Assembly (NCBI RefSeq): GCF_017876655.1
Contig: NZ_JAGIOK010000001.1
Span: 3,076,933-3,140,932 of the forward strand
DNA from: Microbacterium imperiale
GTDB lineage: Bacteria > Actinomycetota > Actinomycetes > Actinomycetales > Microbacteriaceae
Reading direction: 5' to 3'
Length of the DNA: 64,000 nucleotides
Position numbers and translations under genes: made by a program. The notes under the pieces are model-generated. The model was not told the DNA's origin. It was given only the letters and a program-made list of their open reading frames with translations, and searched no databases. Shown here piece after piece: positions 48,832-59,028 of the stretch; the stretch's first letter is position 1, and each line of letters starts with the position of its first letter.

Positions 48832-50969
48832 CCGATAACGGCTTCAAGGTCGACGCGCGCTTCGACGGGCTCGACTACCACGCCCTCAACGCGATGCTCA
48901 ACCTCTACGGCGCGGACGGCAAGATCCAGTTCGACGCCGACAAGCGCGCGGCGCGGGAGTACTTCCTCCAGCACGTCAACCAGAACACGGTCTTCTTCCA
49001 CTCCCTCAAGGAGCGTCTCGACTACCTCGTCGAGAAGGAGTACTACGAGCCGGCCGTCATCGAGAAGTACTCGATGGAGTTCATCCAGAAGCTCAACGAC
49101 TTCGCCTACGGCAAGAAGTTCCGCTTCGAGACCTTCCTCGGCGCGTTCAAGTACTACACGAGCTACACGCTGAAGACCTTCGACGGCAAGCGCTACCTCG
49201 AGCGCTTCGAGGACCGCGTCGTCATGACCGCCCTCGGCCTCGCCGACGGTGACGAGAACCTCGCGATGCAGCTCGTCGACGAGATCATCTCCGGCCGCTT
49301 CCAGCCCGCCACCCCCACCTTCCTCAACACGGGCAAGGCACAGCGCGGCGAGCTCGTGTCGTGCTTCCTGCTCCGCATCGAAGACAACATGGAGTCGATC
49401 GCCCGCGGCATCAACTCCGCCCTGCAGCTGTCCAAGCGCGGCGGCGGCGTGGCGCTGCTGCTGTCGAACATCCGCGAGGCGGGCGCTCCGATCAAGCAGA
49501 TCGAGAACCAGTCGTCGGGCATCATCCCCGTCATGAAGCTGCTCGAAGACAGCTTCAGCTACGCCAACCAGCTCGGCGCGCGTCAGGGTGCCGGCGCGGT
49601 GTACCTGTCGGCCCACCACCCCGACATCCTCAAGTTCCTCGACACCAAGCGCGAGAACGCCGACGAGAAGATCCGCATCAAGACGCTGTCGCTCGGTGTG
49701 GTCATCCCCGACATCACCTTCGAGCTCGCCAAGAACGGCGAGGACATGTACCTGTTCTCGCCCTACGACGTCGAGAAGGTCTACGGCGTTCCGTTCGGCG
49801 ACATCTCGGTCACCGAGAAGTACCGCGAGATGGTCGACGACGCGCGCATCAAGAAGACGAAGATCAACGCGCGCGAGTTCTTCCAGACCCTCGCCGAGAT
49901 CCAGTTCGAGTCGGGCTACCCGTACATCATGTTCGAGGACACGGTGAACAAGGCCAACCCGATCAAGGGCCGGATCAACATGTCGAACCTGTGCTCGGAG
50001 ATCCTCCAGGTCAACACGCCGACGACGTACAACGAGGACCTCTCGTACGCCCAGATCGGCAAGGACATCTCCTGCAACCTCGGGTCGATGAACATCGCCC
50101 TCGCGATGGACGGCAAGGACCTCGCCCAGACCGTCGAGACCAGCATCCGCGCCCTCACCGCGGTCAGCGACCAGAGCCACATCGCCTCGGTCCGCTCGAT
50201 CGAGGACGGCAACGACCGTTCGCACGCGATCGGTCTCGGGCAGATGAACCTGCACGGCTACCTGGCGCGCGAGCACGTCCACTACGGCTCGGAAGAGGGC
50301 CTGGACTTCACGAACATCTACTTCTACACGGTGCTGTTCCACGCTCTGCGGGCGTCGAACAAGATCGCGATCGAGCGCGGCACGTACTTCGAGGGCTTCC
50401 CCGACTCGACCTACGCCTCGGGCGAGTTCTTCGACAAGTACATCGAGCAGGAGTGGATGCCGCAGACCGACAAGGTGAAGGGGCTGTTCGACGGCATCCA
50501 CATCCCGACCCAGGACGACTGGCGCGAGCTGAAGGCATCCATCCAGCAGCACGGCATCTACAACCAGAACCTGCAGGCGGTGCCCCCGACCGGCTCGATC
50601 TCGTACATCAACAACTCGACGTCCTCGATCCACCCGATCGCGTCGAAGATCGAGATCCGCAAGGAAGGCAAGCTCGGCCGCGTCTACTACCCGGCGCCGT
50701 TCATGACGAACGACAACCTCGAGTACTACGAGGACGCGTACGAGATCGGCTACGAGAAGGTCATCGACACCTACGCCGCCGCGACCCAGCACGTCGACCA
50801 GGGTCTGTCGCTCACGCTGTTCTTCAAGGACACCGCGACCACGCGCGACATCAACAAGGCCCAGATCTACGCCTGGCGCAAGGGCATCAAGACGATCTAC
50901 TACATCCGCCTGCGGCAGATGGCGCTCGAGGGCACCGACATGTCCGAGTGCGTCAGCTGCATGCTGTGA
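48801..50969 (+). CDS. nrdE: Class Ib ribonucleotide reductase, alpha subunit
   Basis: 722 residues from the ATG at 48801, inside the end of nrdI. Catalytic elements: [18 protein letters not shown] (redox Cys), [10 protein letters not shown] (radical Cys and Glu), [10 protein letters not shown] (second redox Cys) and the C-terminal CVSCML pair. It lacks the long N-terminal ATP-cone, as class Ib enzymes do. It reduces ribonucleoside diphosphates to deoxy forms. Confidence 0.97.
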   Translation: MVESALETALTDNGFKVDARFDGLDYHALNAMLNLYGADGKIQFDADKRAAREYFLQHVNQNTVFFHSLKERLDYLVEKEYYEPAVIEKYSMEFIQKLNDFAYGKKFRFETFLGAFKYYTSYTLKTFDGKRYLERFEDRVVMTALGLADGDENLAMQLVDEIISGRFQPATPTFLNTGKAQRGELVSCFLLRIEDNMESIARGINSALQLSKRGGGVALLLSNIREAGAPIKQIENQSSGIIPVMKLLEDSFSYANQLGARQGAGAVYLSAHHPDILKFLDTKRENADEKIRIKTLSLGVVIPDITFELAKNGEDMYLFSPYDVEKVYGVPFGDISVTEKYREMVDDARIKKTKINAREFFQTLAEIQFESGYPYIMFEDTVNKANPIKGRINMSNLCSEILQVNTPTTYNEDLSYAQIGKDISCNLGSMNIALAMDGKDLAQTVETSIRALTAVSDQSHIASVRSIEDGNDRSHAIGLGQMNLHGYLAREHVHYGSEEGLDFTNIYFYTVLFHALRASNKIAIERGTYFEGFPDSTYASGEFFDKYIEQEWMPQTDKVKGLFDGIHIPTQDDWRELKASIQQHGIYNQNLQAVPPTGSISYINNSTSSIHPIASKIEIRKEGKLGRVYYPAPFMTNDNLEYYEDAYEIGYEKVIDTYAAATQHVDQGLSLTLFFKDTATTRDINKAQIYAWRKGIKTIYYIRLRQMALEGTDMSECVSCML

Positions 50970-50998
50970 CGGATGCCGGAACCCGAACCAGGAACTGA

Positions 50999-51982
<984 letters not shown>

Positions 51983-51996
51983 CCCGACTCGCGCAC

Positions 51997-52053
51997 GAAA
52001 GTGGCGCGTGTGACGGGATCGCTCCGGCGATTCCCGGCGCACGCGCCACTTTC
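51997..52053. repeat. 14-bp inverted repeat with inner stem after nrdF
   Basis: GAAAGTGGCGCGTG (51997-52010) and CACGCGCCACTTTC (52040-52053) pair perfectly. The 29 bases between them can fold into GGGATCGC/GCGATTCCC with one bulge. The total hairpin is about 57 bases and ends in TCGTT. It can end nrd transcription, but its size also fits a small intergenic repeat element. Confidence 0.75.
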
Positions 52054-52129
52054 TCGTTGACGCCGTGCCACGCCCACGCATAGGGTTGCGAGGCTGCGCC
52101 ACGAGGCACGGCATCACCGGAGGAACGAC

Positions 52130-52219
52130 ATGACCATGCGCAACGAGCGCCTGATCGCAGCGGACCTGGACCAGTTCCAGCTCCGCAATGAGTCGTACTC
52201 TCCGGTGCGAGACGTCTGA
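52130..52219 (+). CDS. 29-residue micro-ORF upstream of rtcB
   Basis: An ATG at 52130 follows GGAGG (52119-52123) with six bases between, the best RBS of this area, and opens a frame of 29 codons ending TGA at 52217-52219. The product starts MTMRNERLIAADLDQFQLRN and ends PVRDV: soluble, with a charged helix-like front. It stands between the nrdF hairpin and rtcB. A GCCCCG/CGGGGC inverted repeat (52236-52261) follows, separating it from rtcB. The function is unknown. Confidence 0.5.
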   Translation: MTMRNERLIAADLDQFQLRNESYSPVRDV

Positions 52220-52320
52220 CCCGCCACTGTCAGCACGCCCCGCACCGCACAGGTCCGGGGCGTTCGTGTGTTCCTCTCCATGCGCCCCGTTCCCGGACCG
52301 TCATCACAAGGAAAGGAACC

Positions 52321-53490
52321 ATGGAGAAGCTCTCGAACAGGCTGCTGTCGTGGGCGAGCATCATCGACGAGAAGACTCTCGATCAGGCTCGCACCGCGTC
52401 GGGGATGCCGTTCATCCACCCGCACCTGGCGCTCATGCCCGATGCGCATCTCGGCAAGGGGGCGACCGTCGGCTCGGTCATCCCGACGCTCGGGGCGATC
52501 ATGCCGGCCGCCGTCGGCGTCGACATCGGATGCGGCATGATCGCCGTCCGCACGCAGTTCACGAAGTCGCAGCTGCGCGGCCGCGATCTCGGCGCGCTGC
52601 GTGAGCAGATCGAGCGGGCGATCCCGCTGTCGGCGGGTCGTGACAACCGCAAGGTCGTCGCGACGGCCGAGCCGCGCATCGCCGAGCTGGAGGAGCTCGC
52701 CGAGAAGCACGAGTTCGACCCTGCCCGCTACGCCGGGCACTGGCGCAACCAGCTCGGGTCGCTGGGGTCGGGCAACCACTTCATCGAGGTGTCGGTCGAC
52801 GAGACCGACGCGGTCTGGATGTTCCTTCACTCGGGTTCGCGAGGAGTGGGCAACAGAATCGCGACGCACCACATCGGGGTTGCGCAGCGTCTCGCGAAGC
52901 AGTGGTGGATCGACCTTCCCGACCCCGACCTGGCCTACCTCGTCGAGGGCACGGAGGAGTTCCGGCGCTACATCCGTGAGCTCCGGTGGGCGCAGCACTT
53001 CGCGCTCCTCAACCGTGAGGAGATGATGGACCGCGTCGCCCGTCAGCTGTCCGAGACGATGGGCGCCGACGTCGAGGAGCTCGAGCGCATCAACTGCCAC
53101 CACAACTTCACCGAGAGCGAGAAGCACTTCGGCAAGCAGGTGTGGGTGTCGCGCAAGGGTGCGATCCAGGCGGATGCCGGCCGGCCCGGCCTCATCCCGG
53201 GATCGATGGGAACGGCGTCGTACGTCGTCTCGGGGCTCGGCAACCCGCTCTCGCTCAACTCGTCGCCGCACGGCGCGGGGCGGGAGTACTCGCGGTCGGC
53301 CGCGCGTCGGACCTTCACGCACGACCAGCTGCGTCAGGCGATGGCGGGCATCGAGTTCCGCGACACGAATGCCTTCATCGACGAGATCCCGCAGGCCTAC
53401 AAGCCGATCGACCGGGTGATGGAGGATGCCGCTGACCTGGTTGAGGTGCGCCACACGCTGCGTCAGCTGGTCAACGTGAAGGGCGACTGA
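52321..53490 (+). CDS. rtcB: RtcB family RNA ligase
   Basis: 389 residues, ATG start with AAGGAAAGGA upstream. RtcB motifs: LMPDAHLGKGATVGSVIPT, AAVGVDIGCGMIAV (metal Asp/Cys), LGSGNHFIEV, LHSGSRGVGN, INCHHNF, VSRKGAIQA, GSMGTASYVV and SSPHGAGREYSRSAA, which contains the His guanylated during catalysis. It joins RNA 2',3'-cyclic phosphate and 5'-OH ends with GTP and manganese. The length fits the shorter RtcB2-like branch. No RtcA or RtcR gene is nearby. Confidence 0.94.
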   Translation: MEKLSNRLLSWASIIDEKTLDQARTASGMPFIHPHLALMPDAHLGKGATVGSVIPTLGAIMPAAVGVDIGCGMIAVRTQFTKSQLRGRDLGALREQIERAIPLSAGRDNRKVVATAEPRIAELEELAEKHEFDPARYAGHWRNQLGSLGSGNHFIEVSVDETDAVWMFLHSGSRGVGNRIATHHIGVAQRLAKQWWIDLPDPDLAYLVEGTEEFRRYIRELRWAQHFALLNREEMMDRVARQLSETMGADVEELERINCHHNFTESEKHFGKQVWVSRKGAIQADAGRPGLIPGSMGTASYVVSGLGNPLSLNSSPHGAGREYSRSAARRTFTHDQLRQAMAGIEFRDTNAFIDEIPQAYKPIDRVMEDAADLVEVRHTLRQLVNVKGD

Positions 53491-53507
53491 CCCGGGTCGC
53501 GAACGGG

Positions 53508-53543
53508 GGAGGGGTGGATGCTGCGGCATCCGCCCCTCCTTTA
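53508..53543 (+). terminator. Rho-independent terminator of rtcB
   Basis: GGAGGGG-T-GGATGC pairs with GCATCC-G-CCCCTCC across a four-base loop, followed by TTTACTC. It begins 18 bases after the rtcB stop. Confidence 0.85.
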
Positions 53544-53647
53544 CTCGAAGGATCATCGGCACCTACGAAAGGACGGACGCATACGGAGAAGCGGCGGTGA
53601 TTCCCCCGAGATCGCCCGGTGCGCGGGTGCGCGGCCGCGGCGGGTGA

Positions 53648-54577
53648 TTGGCTCGATCGGTGGTCGAGGTACTTGCATCCGTCGCGGCGCTCCTCGCGCT
53701 CGCTCTCGTCGTGCTCGCTCTGCTGTGGTGGCGCCGCGCCCGTGCGGCCCGGTCGCGAATGGCGGCCGAGCGCGCCGCGAACGAGCAGCAGCTGGCGGAG
53801 CTCACCACGTCGCACGCGACGGCGGTCACTCAGCTGCAGGATGAGCGCGAGGCCGCTGTCCAGGCCGCACGCGATGAGCGGGACCGCGCCCGGGGCGAAT
53901 CGGAGCGAGCGCGCCAGCAGATCGCTCGCGTCCTGGGAAGCGAGGCGGTGTCACGGCGCCTCATCGCGGCGGCCTGTGCCGACGTCGGCCTCCCCGGCGT
54001 GCTGATCACCAACGTCGTGTTCGTGCCCGAGGACAGCCGAAGCACCTTCTTCGCCCAGATCGACCACGTCCTGCTGACGCGGCAGGCGGCGATCGTCATC
54101 GAGAACAAGTACTGGCAGGGCTTGGTGTTCGACGACGTCCGGCCGAGCAGCGTGATCCCGGCGTTCGGCGCGATGCTCGACGAGGACGCGCTCGAGGCGC
54201 CGTTCGCCGTGCAGATCAGGCCGGTCTCGCTGTCCACGTGGGAGATCCTGCGGCACATCGGTGGGGATTCGCCGGCGGTGCAGGTCCGCCGTCAGGCGGG
54301 GCGGCTGGCTGAGCACCTGCGGGCACGACTGGGGGAGGCTCCGTTCCTGACGACCGCGGTGCTCTACTCGTACGCCGATGCGACGGTCCATGCGAAAGCC
54401 ATGAGCCGGAGCGCGGGCGGAGTGTCGACGCGAATCCTGAGCGGATCGAAAGGGCTGACGCGCATGCTCACGGAGGTGCGGCAGCAGTCGCCCGTCGCTC
54501 TGACCGCGGCGCAGCTCGAACAGCTCCGCGCCCACTTCGAATCGCTGGGCGCGTACACCGAGCGCGTCGGAGACTGA
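53648..54577 (+). CDS. NERD domain protein with N-terminal membrane anchor
   Basis: About 309 residues from a TTG at 53648; a GTG at 53660 is an equally possible start. A membrane helix (EVLASVAALLALALVVLALLWW) precedes a coiled-coil of about 70 residues (RMAAERAANEQQLAEL onward). Then comes a NERD domain with STFFAQIDHVLLTRQAAIVIENKYWQG, whose D...E-x-K is the nuclease-like triad. The domain is related to restriction-type nucleases, but its cellular role is unknown. It converges with an MFS gene. Confidence 0.8.
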   Translation: MARSVVEVLASVAALLALALVVLALLWWRRARAARSRMAAERAANEQQLAELTTSHATAVTQLQDEREAAVQAARDERDRARGESERARQQIARVLGSEAVSRRLIAAACADVGLPGVLITNVVFVPEDSRSTFFAQIDHVLLTRQAAIVIENKYWQGLVFDDVRPSSVIPAFGAMLDEDALEAPFAVQIRPVSLSTWEILRHIGGDSPAVQVRRQAGRLAEHLRARLGEAPFLTTAVLYSYADATVHAKAMSRSAGGVSTRILSGSKGLTRMLTEVRQQSPVALTAAQLEQLRAHFESLGAYTERVGD

Positions 54578-54592
54578 TCGCGCGCCGTCCCT

Positions 54593-54661
54593 GCGGAGGA
54601 AAGCCGCACGACGGAGGACGGTTTCGTCGAATCCGCCCTCCGGCGCGCAGATCTCCTCCGC
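54593..54661. repeat. Inverted repeat between convergent genes
   Basis: GCGGAGGA (54593-54600) pairs with TCCTCCGC (54654-54661). Between them are ACGGAGGA and a CGAC...GTCG inner stem. The whole 84-base gap between the NERD and MFS stops is folded sequence, probably a bidirectional terminator. Confidence 0.5.
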
Positions 54662-55966
54662 TCAGGCGTCGCCCTGGCCGATGTCGGACGCCTCGGCGAT
54701 GGCGCTCTCGTGCGGGCGGCCCAGGTGCGCGAGGGTGCGGCCCGCAGCGGCGAGGATCGCGATCGCCACGACGAGCGCGCCAACCCCGAGCCAGTACGGT
54801 GCGCTGGGGCTCAGCGCCGCGGCGAGCGGGCCCGCGACGGCCGGGGCGATAGCGCCGCCGATGAAGCGCACGCCCGAGTAGGTGCCGCTCGCGACGTTCC
54901 GCGGCAGGTCGGTCGCCTCCATGACGGCCTCGGTCAGCGCCGTGTTGAGCACACCGAGGAACAGACCCGCGACGATGACGGTAATGATCAGCACCGCGGC
55001 GCTGCCGATGCCGATCGCGAGCACAGCCTCCGCCACGGCGAGCAGCCCGAGCATCGTGAACAGCACGGGCCGCAGGCCCAGCCGGCGCGTGAGCACGGGA
55101 GCGACGAGCACCGAGGTGAGCGCGACGGCGAGGCCCCAGCCGAAGAAGACGAGTCCGAGCTCGTGCGCACCGAAGGTCATCCCGGCCACCGCCGCGGCGG
55201 CCTCGATGGGGTAGGGGCTGTAGGCGAGCAGGACGAAGAACGCGACGTTGTAGAAGAACGCCGTGAGCGACAGGGTGAGCAGCGCCGGATTGCGCAGCGC
55301 ACGGAACGACGCGAGGATCGACACCTTCGCCGGTGCGGCCGCACCGGCGGCCGGCGCGGGGGAGCGGAACACGACGAGGATCGCCAGCAGCGCCATGGCC
55401 ATCAGGCCCGCGGTGCCGAAGAACGGCCCCCGCCACGACAGCTCGCCGAGCGCGCCACCGAGGAGCGGCCCGACCGCGAGGCCGATGCCGAGGGATGCCT
55501 CGTACAGCACGATCGCCTGACGACTTCCGCCGCTCGCCGCCCCGACGATCGCCGCCAGCGCCGTCGCGATGAACAGGGCGTTGCCGACGCCCCAACCGGC
55601 TCGGAAGCCGATGATCTCGACCACGCCGCCCGAGAGTCCCGCCGCCGCGGCGAACACGACGATCAGGGCGAGGCCGAGCAGAAGCGTCTTCTTCACACCG
55701 AGGCGCGACGACACCCAGCTCGCGAAGAGCATCACGACACCGGTGATGAAGAGGTAGCTGGTGAACAGCAGCATCGTCTCGGACGGCGTCGCGTCCAGCT
55801 CGCGGCTGATCGCCGGCAGGATCGGGTCGACGAGGCCGATGCCCATGAACGACACCGTGCAGGCGAAGGCGATCGCCCAGACCGCGACGGGCTGCCGCCA
55901 GATCGACGCCTTCGCTGTCTCGGCCGCCGGCTTCGTCCGACCCTCTGTTCGTGTTGCGCTCGTCAC
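54662..55966 (-). CDS. MFS transporter (drug-efflux type)
   Basis: 434 residues from the GTG at 55966, which has AAAGGAAGG eleven bases upstream; an in-frame ATG at 56005 has no such RBS. Twelve membrane segments are present. The motif A loop is SWVSSRLGVKKTLL between helices 2 and 3, and DPILPAISRELDATPSETMLLFTSYL is typical of 12-helix drug:proton antiporters. It lies 19 bases after a marR gene on the same strand, a regulator-exporter pair. Confidence 0.9.
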   Translation of the reverse strand: MTSATRTEGRTKPAAETAKASIWRQPVAVWAIAFACTVSFMGIGLVDPILPAISRELDATPSETMLLFTSYLFITGVVMLFASWVSSRLGVKKTLLLGLALIVVFAAAAGLSGGVVEIIGFRAGWGVGNALFIATALAAIVGAASGGSRQAIVLYEASLGIGLAVGPLLGGALGELSWRGPFFGTAGLMAMALLAILVVFRSPAPAAGAAAPAKVSILASFRALRNPALLTLSLTAFFYNVAFFVLLAYSPYPIEAAAAVAGMTFGAHELGLVFFGWGLAVALTSVLVAPVLTRRLGLRPVLFTMLGLLAVAEAVLAIGIGSAAVLIITVIVAGLFLGVLNTALTEAVMEATDLPRNVASGTYSGVRFIGGAIAPAVAGPLAAALSPSAPYWLGVGALVVAIAILAAAGRTLAHLGRPHESAIAEASDIGQGDA

Positions 55967-55985
55967 GCCTACCTTCCTTTCATGG

Positions 55986-56453
55986 TCATCGCAGTTCCGG
56001 TTCATCGAGCAGCGCCCGCAGCAGGTCCGCCGCGCGGGCGAGGGTCGCCCGGTCGGCCTCGGTCAGCCGCGCCCACGCAGGCCCGGTCAGCTCGAGCGCC
56101 TGCGCGCGGAAACGCTGGAACTGCGCCCGCCCGTCGTCGGTGATCGACACCCGCGTCGCGCGTCCGTCGGCCGGATCGGGATGCCGCTGCACCCAGCCCT
56201 GCTGCTCCATGCGACGGACGAGCGTCGTCATGGTGGGCTGGCTCACGCGCTGCCATTCCGCGAGATCACTGACACGCGTCGGGCCGAGTTCCTGCAGCGC
56301 CGCGAGCGCTCGCCAGGTGCCGGCTGCGGCGGGGGCTTCGACCCGTCGCGCCACGGCCCGGTTGTAGCGGCTCGATGCCGACATCAGGCGGATGGCGGCG
56401 TTGTCGGGTTCGTCGGCGCTGAGCCGCTCACGGAGCTCTCGGTCCGAATGCAT
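55986..56453 (-). CDS. MarR family regulator of the adjacent MFS exporter
   Basis: 155 residues from the ATG at 56453. The winged helix is WRALAALQELGPTRVSDLAEWQRVSQPTMTTLVRRMEQQGWVQRHPDPADGRATRVSITDDGRA with the DGR wing intact. It is the first gene of a two-gene unit with the MFS exporter. An AT-rich inverted repeat covers its start region, which suggests self-repression lifted by a ligand. Confidence 0.88.
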   Translation of the reverse strand: MHSDRELRERLSADEPDNAAIRLMSASSRYNRAVARRVEAPAAAGTWRALAALQELGPTRVSDLAEWQRVSQPTMTTLVRRMEQQGWVQRHPDPADGRATRVSITDDGRAQFQRFRAQALELTGPAWARLTEADRATLARAADLLRALLDEPELR

Positions 56454-56468
56454 AGCAAAACTATACAA
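56449..56468. promoter_or_regulatory. Candidate MarR operator overlapping the marR start
   Basis: GCATAG-CAAAA-CTATAC (inside 56449-56468) is an imperfect inverted repeat, ATAG/CTAT exact, in one of the few AT-rich spots of the window. On the minus strand it contains TATAGT, a -10-like box. A bound regulator would cover the marR start. Confidence 0.45.
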
Positions 56469-56541
56469 CTGCGGGACCCGGACATGACGATGCCCCCGGC
56501 ACCTCTCGCGAAAAAGGATGCCGGGGGCAGTCGTTAGGCGA

Positions 56542-56637
56542 TCAGCGGTCGCCGTTGATGAGTCCGAGCCATTGACCGAACGGCTTCTCCCCGCGGATGT
56601 CGGTGTGTTGCTCGTTCTGCTCGTCGTGCGTGATCAT
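56542..56637 (-). CDS. 31-residue micro-ORF
   Basis: An ATG (complement at 56635-56637) is preceded by GGGGAGGATCGAC, a strong RBS, and opens a frame of 31 codons. The product begins MITHDEQNEQHTDIRG and ends GEKPFGQWLGLINGDR. The front is charged and the end has an aromatic PFGQWL motif. The frame is too short for standard finders. It sits alone between two regulator genes and is divergent from the second. Confidence 0.55.
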   Translation of the reverse strand: MITHDEQNEQHTDIRGEKPFGQWLGLINGDR

Positions 56638-56816
56638 GTCGATCCTCCCCGCCTCTTGCTTCGCACTCATCATGCGCAGAGGCGGTGCTGCGCGCCCGGG
56701 TCTTGACGCGAAGTGAACGAGGCGTTAACGGCTCCCGATGATCGCTCGGCGCCGACACAATCTTCTCCGGCCCGATCACCCGCACAGATCGGACCCCGCC
56801 TCCTACAATCGAGGGC

Positions 56817-57242
56817 GTGTCGGAAACCACTGTCCCTCAGCGCGAACCGCGGTTCAGCCCGGTCATCGCGCTCATCGCCGTGTCGGCGTCGTGGGAAGGT
56901 CGGCTCTCGGCCGCGCTGCGAGATCTCGGCCTCTCCACCCGCAAGTTCGGACTGCTCGGGCACATCGGCTCGGAACCGGGTATCTCGTTCTCCGAGCTCG
57001 CGCGGCGGTCGCACATCACGGTGCAGTCCGCGCACACCGCGGTCCGCACGCTCGTCGACGAGGGGCTTGTCGCCGACGCGACCGCTCACGCCGGCTCGGC
57101 ATCCGATCTGCGCATCACCCCGAAGGGGATCGCCGTCATGGAGCAGGCGCACCAGCGGCTGCTCGAGCTCGACTCCACGCTGAGCGACCACATGCCCAAG
57201 CTCGCGGCCTCGATGGACGGCATTCGCGCAGGGATCGTCTAG
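56817..57242 (+). CDS. MarR family transcriptional regulator
   Basis: 141 residues, GTG start. Winged HTH: LSTRKFGLLGHIGSEPGISFSELARRSHITVQSAHTAVRTLVDEGLVADATAHAGSASDLRITPKG. The wing lacks the usual DxR (it reads GSASDLR). It is followed 22 bases later by a DUF3817 gene and then a DoxX-like gene on the same strand, which it may control. Confidence 0.85.
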   Translation: MSETTVPQREPRFSPVIALIAVSASWEGRLSAALRDLGLSTRKFGLLGHIGSEPGISFSELARRSHITVQSAHTAVRTLVDEGLVADATAHAGSASDLRITPKGIAVMEQAHQRLLELDSTLSDHMPKLAASMDGIRAGIV

Positions 57243-57264
57243 GCCCGGTCGATAGGGTTCGGGG

Positions 57265-57726
57265 GTGTTCCGATCGCCGCTGACCGCATTCCGCTTCCTC
57301 GCTTTTGCGGAGGCGGTGTCGTGGACACTGCTGATCGGCGGGCTGATCGTCCGCGCGCTGTTCGATCAGCCGGTGGCGGTCACGATCGGCGGCGGCATCC
57401 ACGGGTTCGTCTTCCTCTGCTACGGGGCCACCGCGGTGCTGGTCGCGTGGAACAACCGCTGGCGGATCGTCCCGACGCTGTGCGCGGTGGGCGCGGCCGT
57501 CGTGCCCTACGCGACCATCCCGACGGAGATCGTCCTGCGCCGGCGGGGTCTGCTCGCGGGCGAGTGGCGCACCGAGGCGACGGACGACCCGCGCGACGCC
57601 CGTGCCCTCGACCGCTTCCTGCGCTGGTTCGTGCGCCGTCCCGCGGTGCTCGCGGTGATCCTGGCCGTCGGCATCGTCGCCGCGTACGTCCTGCTGCTGA
57701 TCATCGGGCCGCCCGGCCGGGCGTAG
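57265..57726 (+). CDS. DUF3817 family membrane protein
   Basis: 153 residues, GTG start. The DUF3817 pattern: FRFLAFAEAVSWTLLIGGLIVR, VTIGGGIHGFVFLCYGATAVLVAWNNRWR, then VVPYATIPTEIVLRRRG. Four membrane helices, the last after the polar RRPAV. Function unknown. It is nine bases before the DoxX-like gene. Confidence 0.85.
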   Translation: MFRSPLTAFRFLAFAEAVSWTLLIGGLIVRALFDQPVAVTIGGGIHGFVFLCYGATAVLVAWNNRWRIVPTLCAVGAAVVPYATIPTEIVLRRRGLLAGEWRTEATDDPRDARALDRFLRWFVRRPAVLAVILAVGIVAAYVLLLIIGPPGRA

Positions 57727-57735
57727 CGTGGACGG

Positions 57736-58146
57736 ATGCCGCGCACCGTCGCTCGTCTCGCCCTCGCCCTCCTGCTGATCGTGGCCGGAACGGCTCATCT
57801 CACCGTGCTCCGTCGCGGGTACCGCATCGCCGTCCCCGACTGGGCGACGCACGTACTGCGCACCGACAAGGACATGATCGTGGTGGCCAGCGGCGCCGTG
57901 GAGATCATGCTCGGAGCCGGGCTCGTCGCGCTGCCGCGCGAGCGACGTCGTATCGGGGCGGCGGTCGCGGCGTTCTTCGTCGCGGTCTTTCCGGGCAATG
58001 TCCACCAGTGGCGCACCGGTGCGCCGGCTCCCGGACTCGACAGCGACGCGCGGCGGTTCGGCCGGCTCTTCCTGCAGCCTCTGCTCGTCGCCTGGGCCTT
58101 GTGGGCGACCGCGCGGCCCCGCGCCAAGCGACAGCACGTCGGGTGA
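57736..58146 (+). CDS. DoxX-like membrane protein
   Basis: 136 residues, ATG start. Four membrane helices with ALLLIVAGTAHLTVLRRGYRIAVP, the DKDMIVVASGAVEIMLGAGLVAL helix, then FFVAVFPGNVHQWRTGAPAPGLDSD and a final LLVAWALWA. This matches the small DoxX-type proteins that carry a GNVHQW-like loop. The role is unknown; relatives are linked to redox or detoxification complexes. Confidence 0.78.
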   Translation: MPRTVARLALALLLIVAGTAHLTVLRRGYRIAVPDWATHVLRTDKDMIVVASGAVEIMLGAGLVALPRERRRIGAAVAAFFVAVFPGNVHQWRTGAPAPGLDSDARRFGRLFLQPLLVAWALWATARPRAKRQHVG

Positions 58147-58205
58147 GCGACCGCAATAGACCGACATGGAATTTCCCGGATGACCATCGCGTTTGGTTGC
58201 CTGTC

Positions 58206-58955
58206 ATGGTGAGTACATCCGCGTCCGCGTCCGCAGCATCCGACTATTCGGCCTGGGCCGAGTCCCGCCGAGCGACGGTGACCGCTCCGCAAGGGTCGCT
58301 CGCGCTCGTGCTGACGCACTGGTCCGCCCCCGGCGAGCCTGCGGTCGACGACGCGACCGCTCGCGCCGGCCACCCCGTCGACGCGCTGCTCACCCGGCTC
58401 CAGCGCACCGACATCGAGACCGGTCTTCCCCAGGAGGGCTACCGGATCTGGCGGCAGGACTCGCCCGCGAACGAAGCGTTCGAAGACATCGAGCGCTGGG
58501 ATTACGACCCGGCCTGGGTCATCGAGGGCCGCTTCGAGCTCGTCGACGAAGACCGCGTCGTTCCCTTCGAGCACATCAAGGACGGCGGCGCGACGCGCGG
58601 TCTCCCGGTTTCCGGCGACCTCGTGTTCGAGATCGACGGCACGGAGTACCGCCTCGCCGCCTTCGACACCAACTACGGCGGTCCGAAGCTGCATCTCGTG
58701 TTCGGCGACCGGACGAACGGAGCCGAGAGCTACGGCGCCGGGCGCTTCCTCTTCCTCGACCACCCCGGCGCGACCGGCGACCTCGCACCGGGCGACAGCA
58801 CGCCCGTGACGGTCGACTTCAACCGCGCGGTGGTCCCGCCCTGCGGATTCTCGAACCAGATGAACTGCCCGCTGCCGCCGCTGCAGAACCGCCTGCCCTT
58901 CCCCGTTCGCGCGGGGGAGAAGAAGGTGCGGTTCGCCGGCGATTTCGCCCTCTGA
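58206..58955 (+). CDS. DUF1684 family protein
   Basis: 249 residues from the ATG at 58206; the open frame continues far upstream but overlaps other genes. DUF1684 blocks: WAESRRATVTAPQGSLALVLTHW, WVIEGRFEL, GDLVFEIDGTEYRLAAF, YGAGRFLFLDHP and the end TVDFNRAVVPPCGFSNQMNCPLPPLQNRLPFPVRAGEK with its conserved Pro-Pro-Cys and Cys-Pro. Soluble and beta-rich; the reaction is unknown. It leads into a peptide-type ABC importer operon (73-base gap). Confidence 0.85.
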   Translation: MVSTSASASAASDYSAWAESRRATVTAPQGSLALVLTHWSAPGEPAVDDATARAGHPVDALLTRLQRTDIETGLPQEGYRIWRQDSPANEAFEDIERWDYDPAWVIEGRFELVDEDRVVPFEHIKDGGATRGLPVSGDLVFEIDGTEYRLAAFDTNYGGPKLHLVFGDRTNGAESYGAGRFLFLDHPGATGDLAPGDSTPVTVDFNRAVVPPCGFSNQMNCPLPPLQNRLPFPVRAGEKKVRFAGDFAL

Positions 58956-59028
58956 TCCTCCCCCCGCAACGGCGAAGCGCCCGCACCTCGCTTCGTCCGC
59001 CCTCCACCCACACAGCAAAGGAACACCC

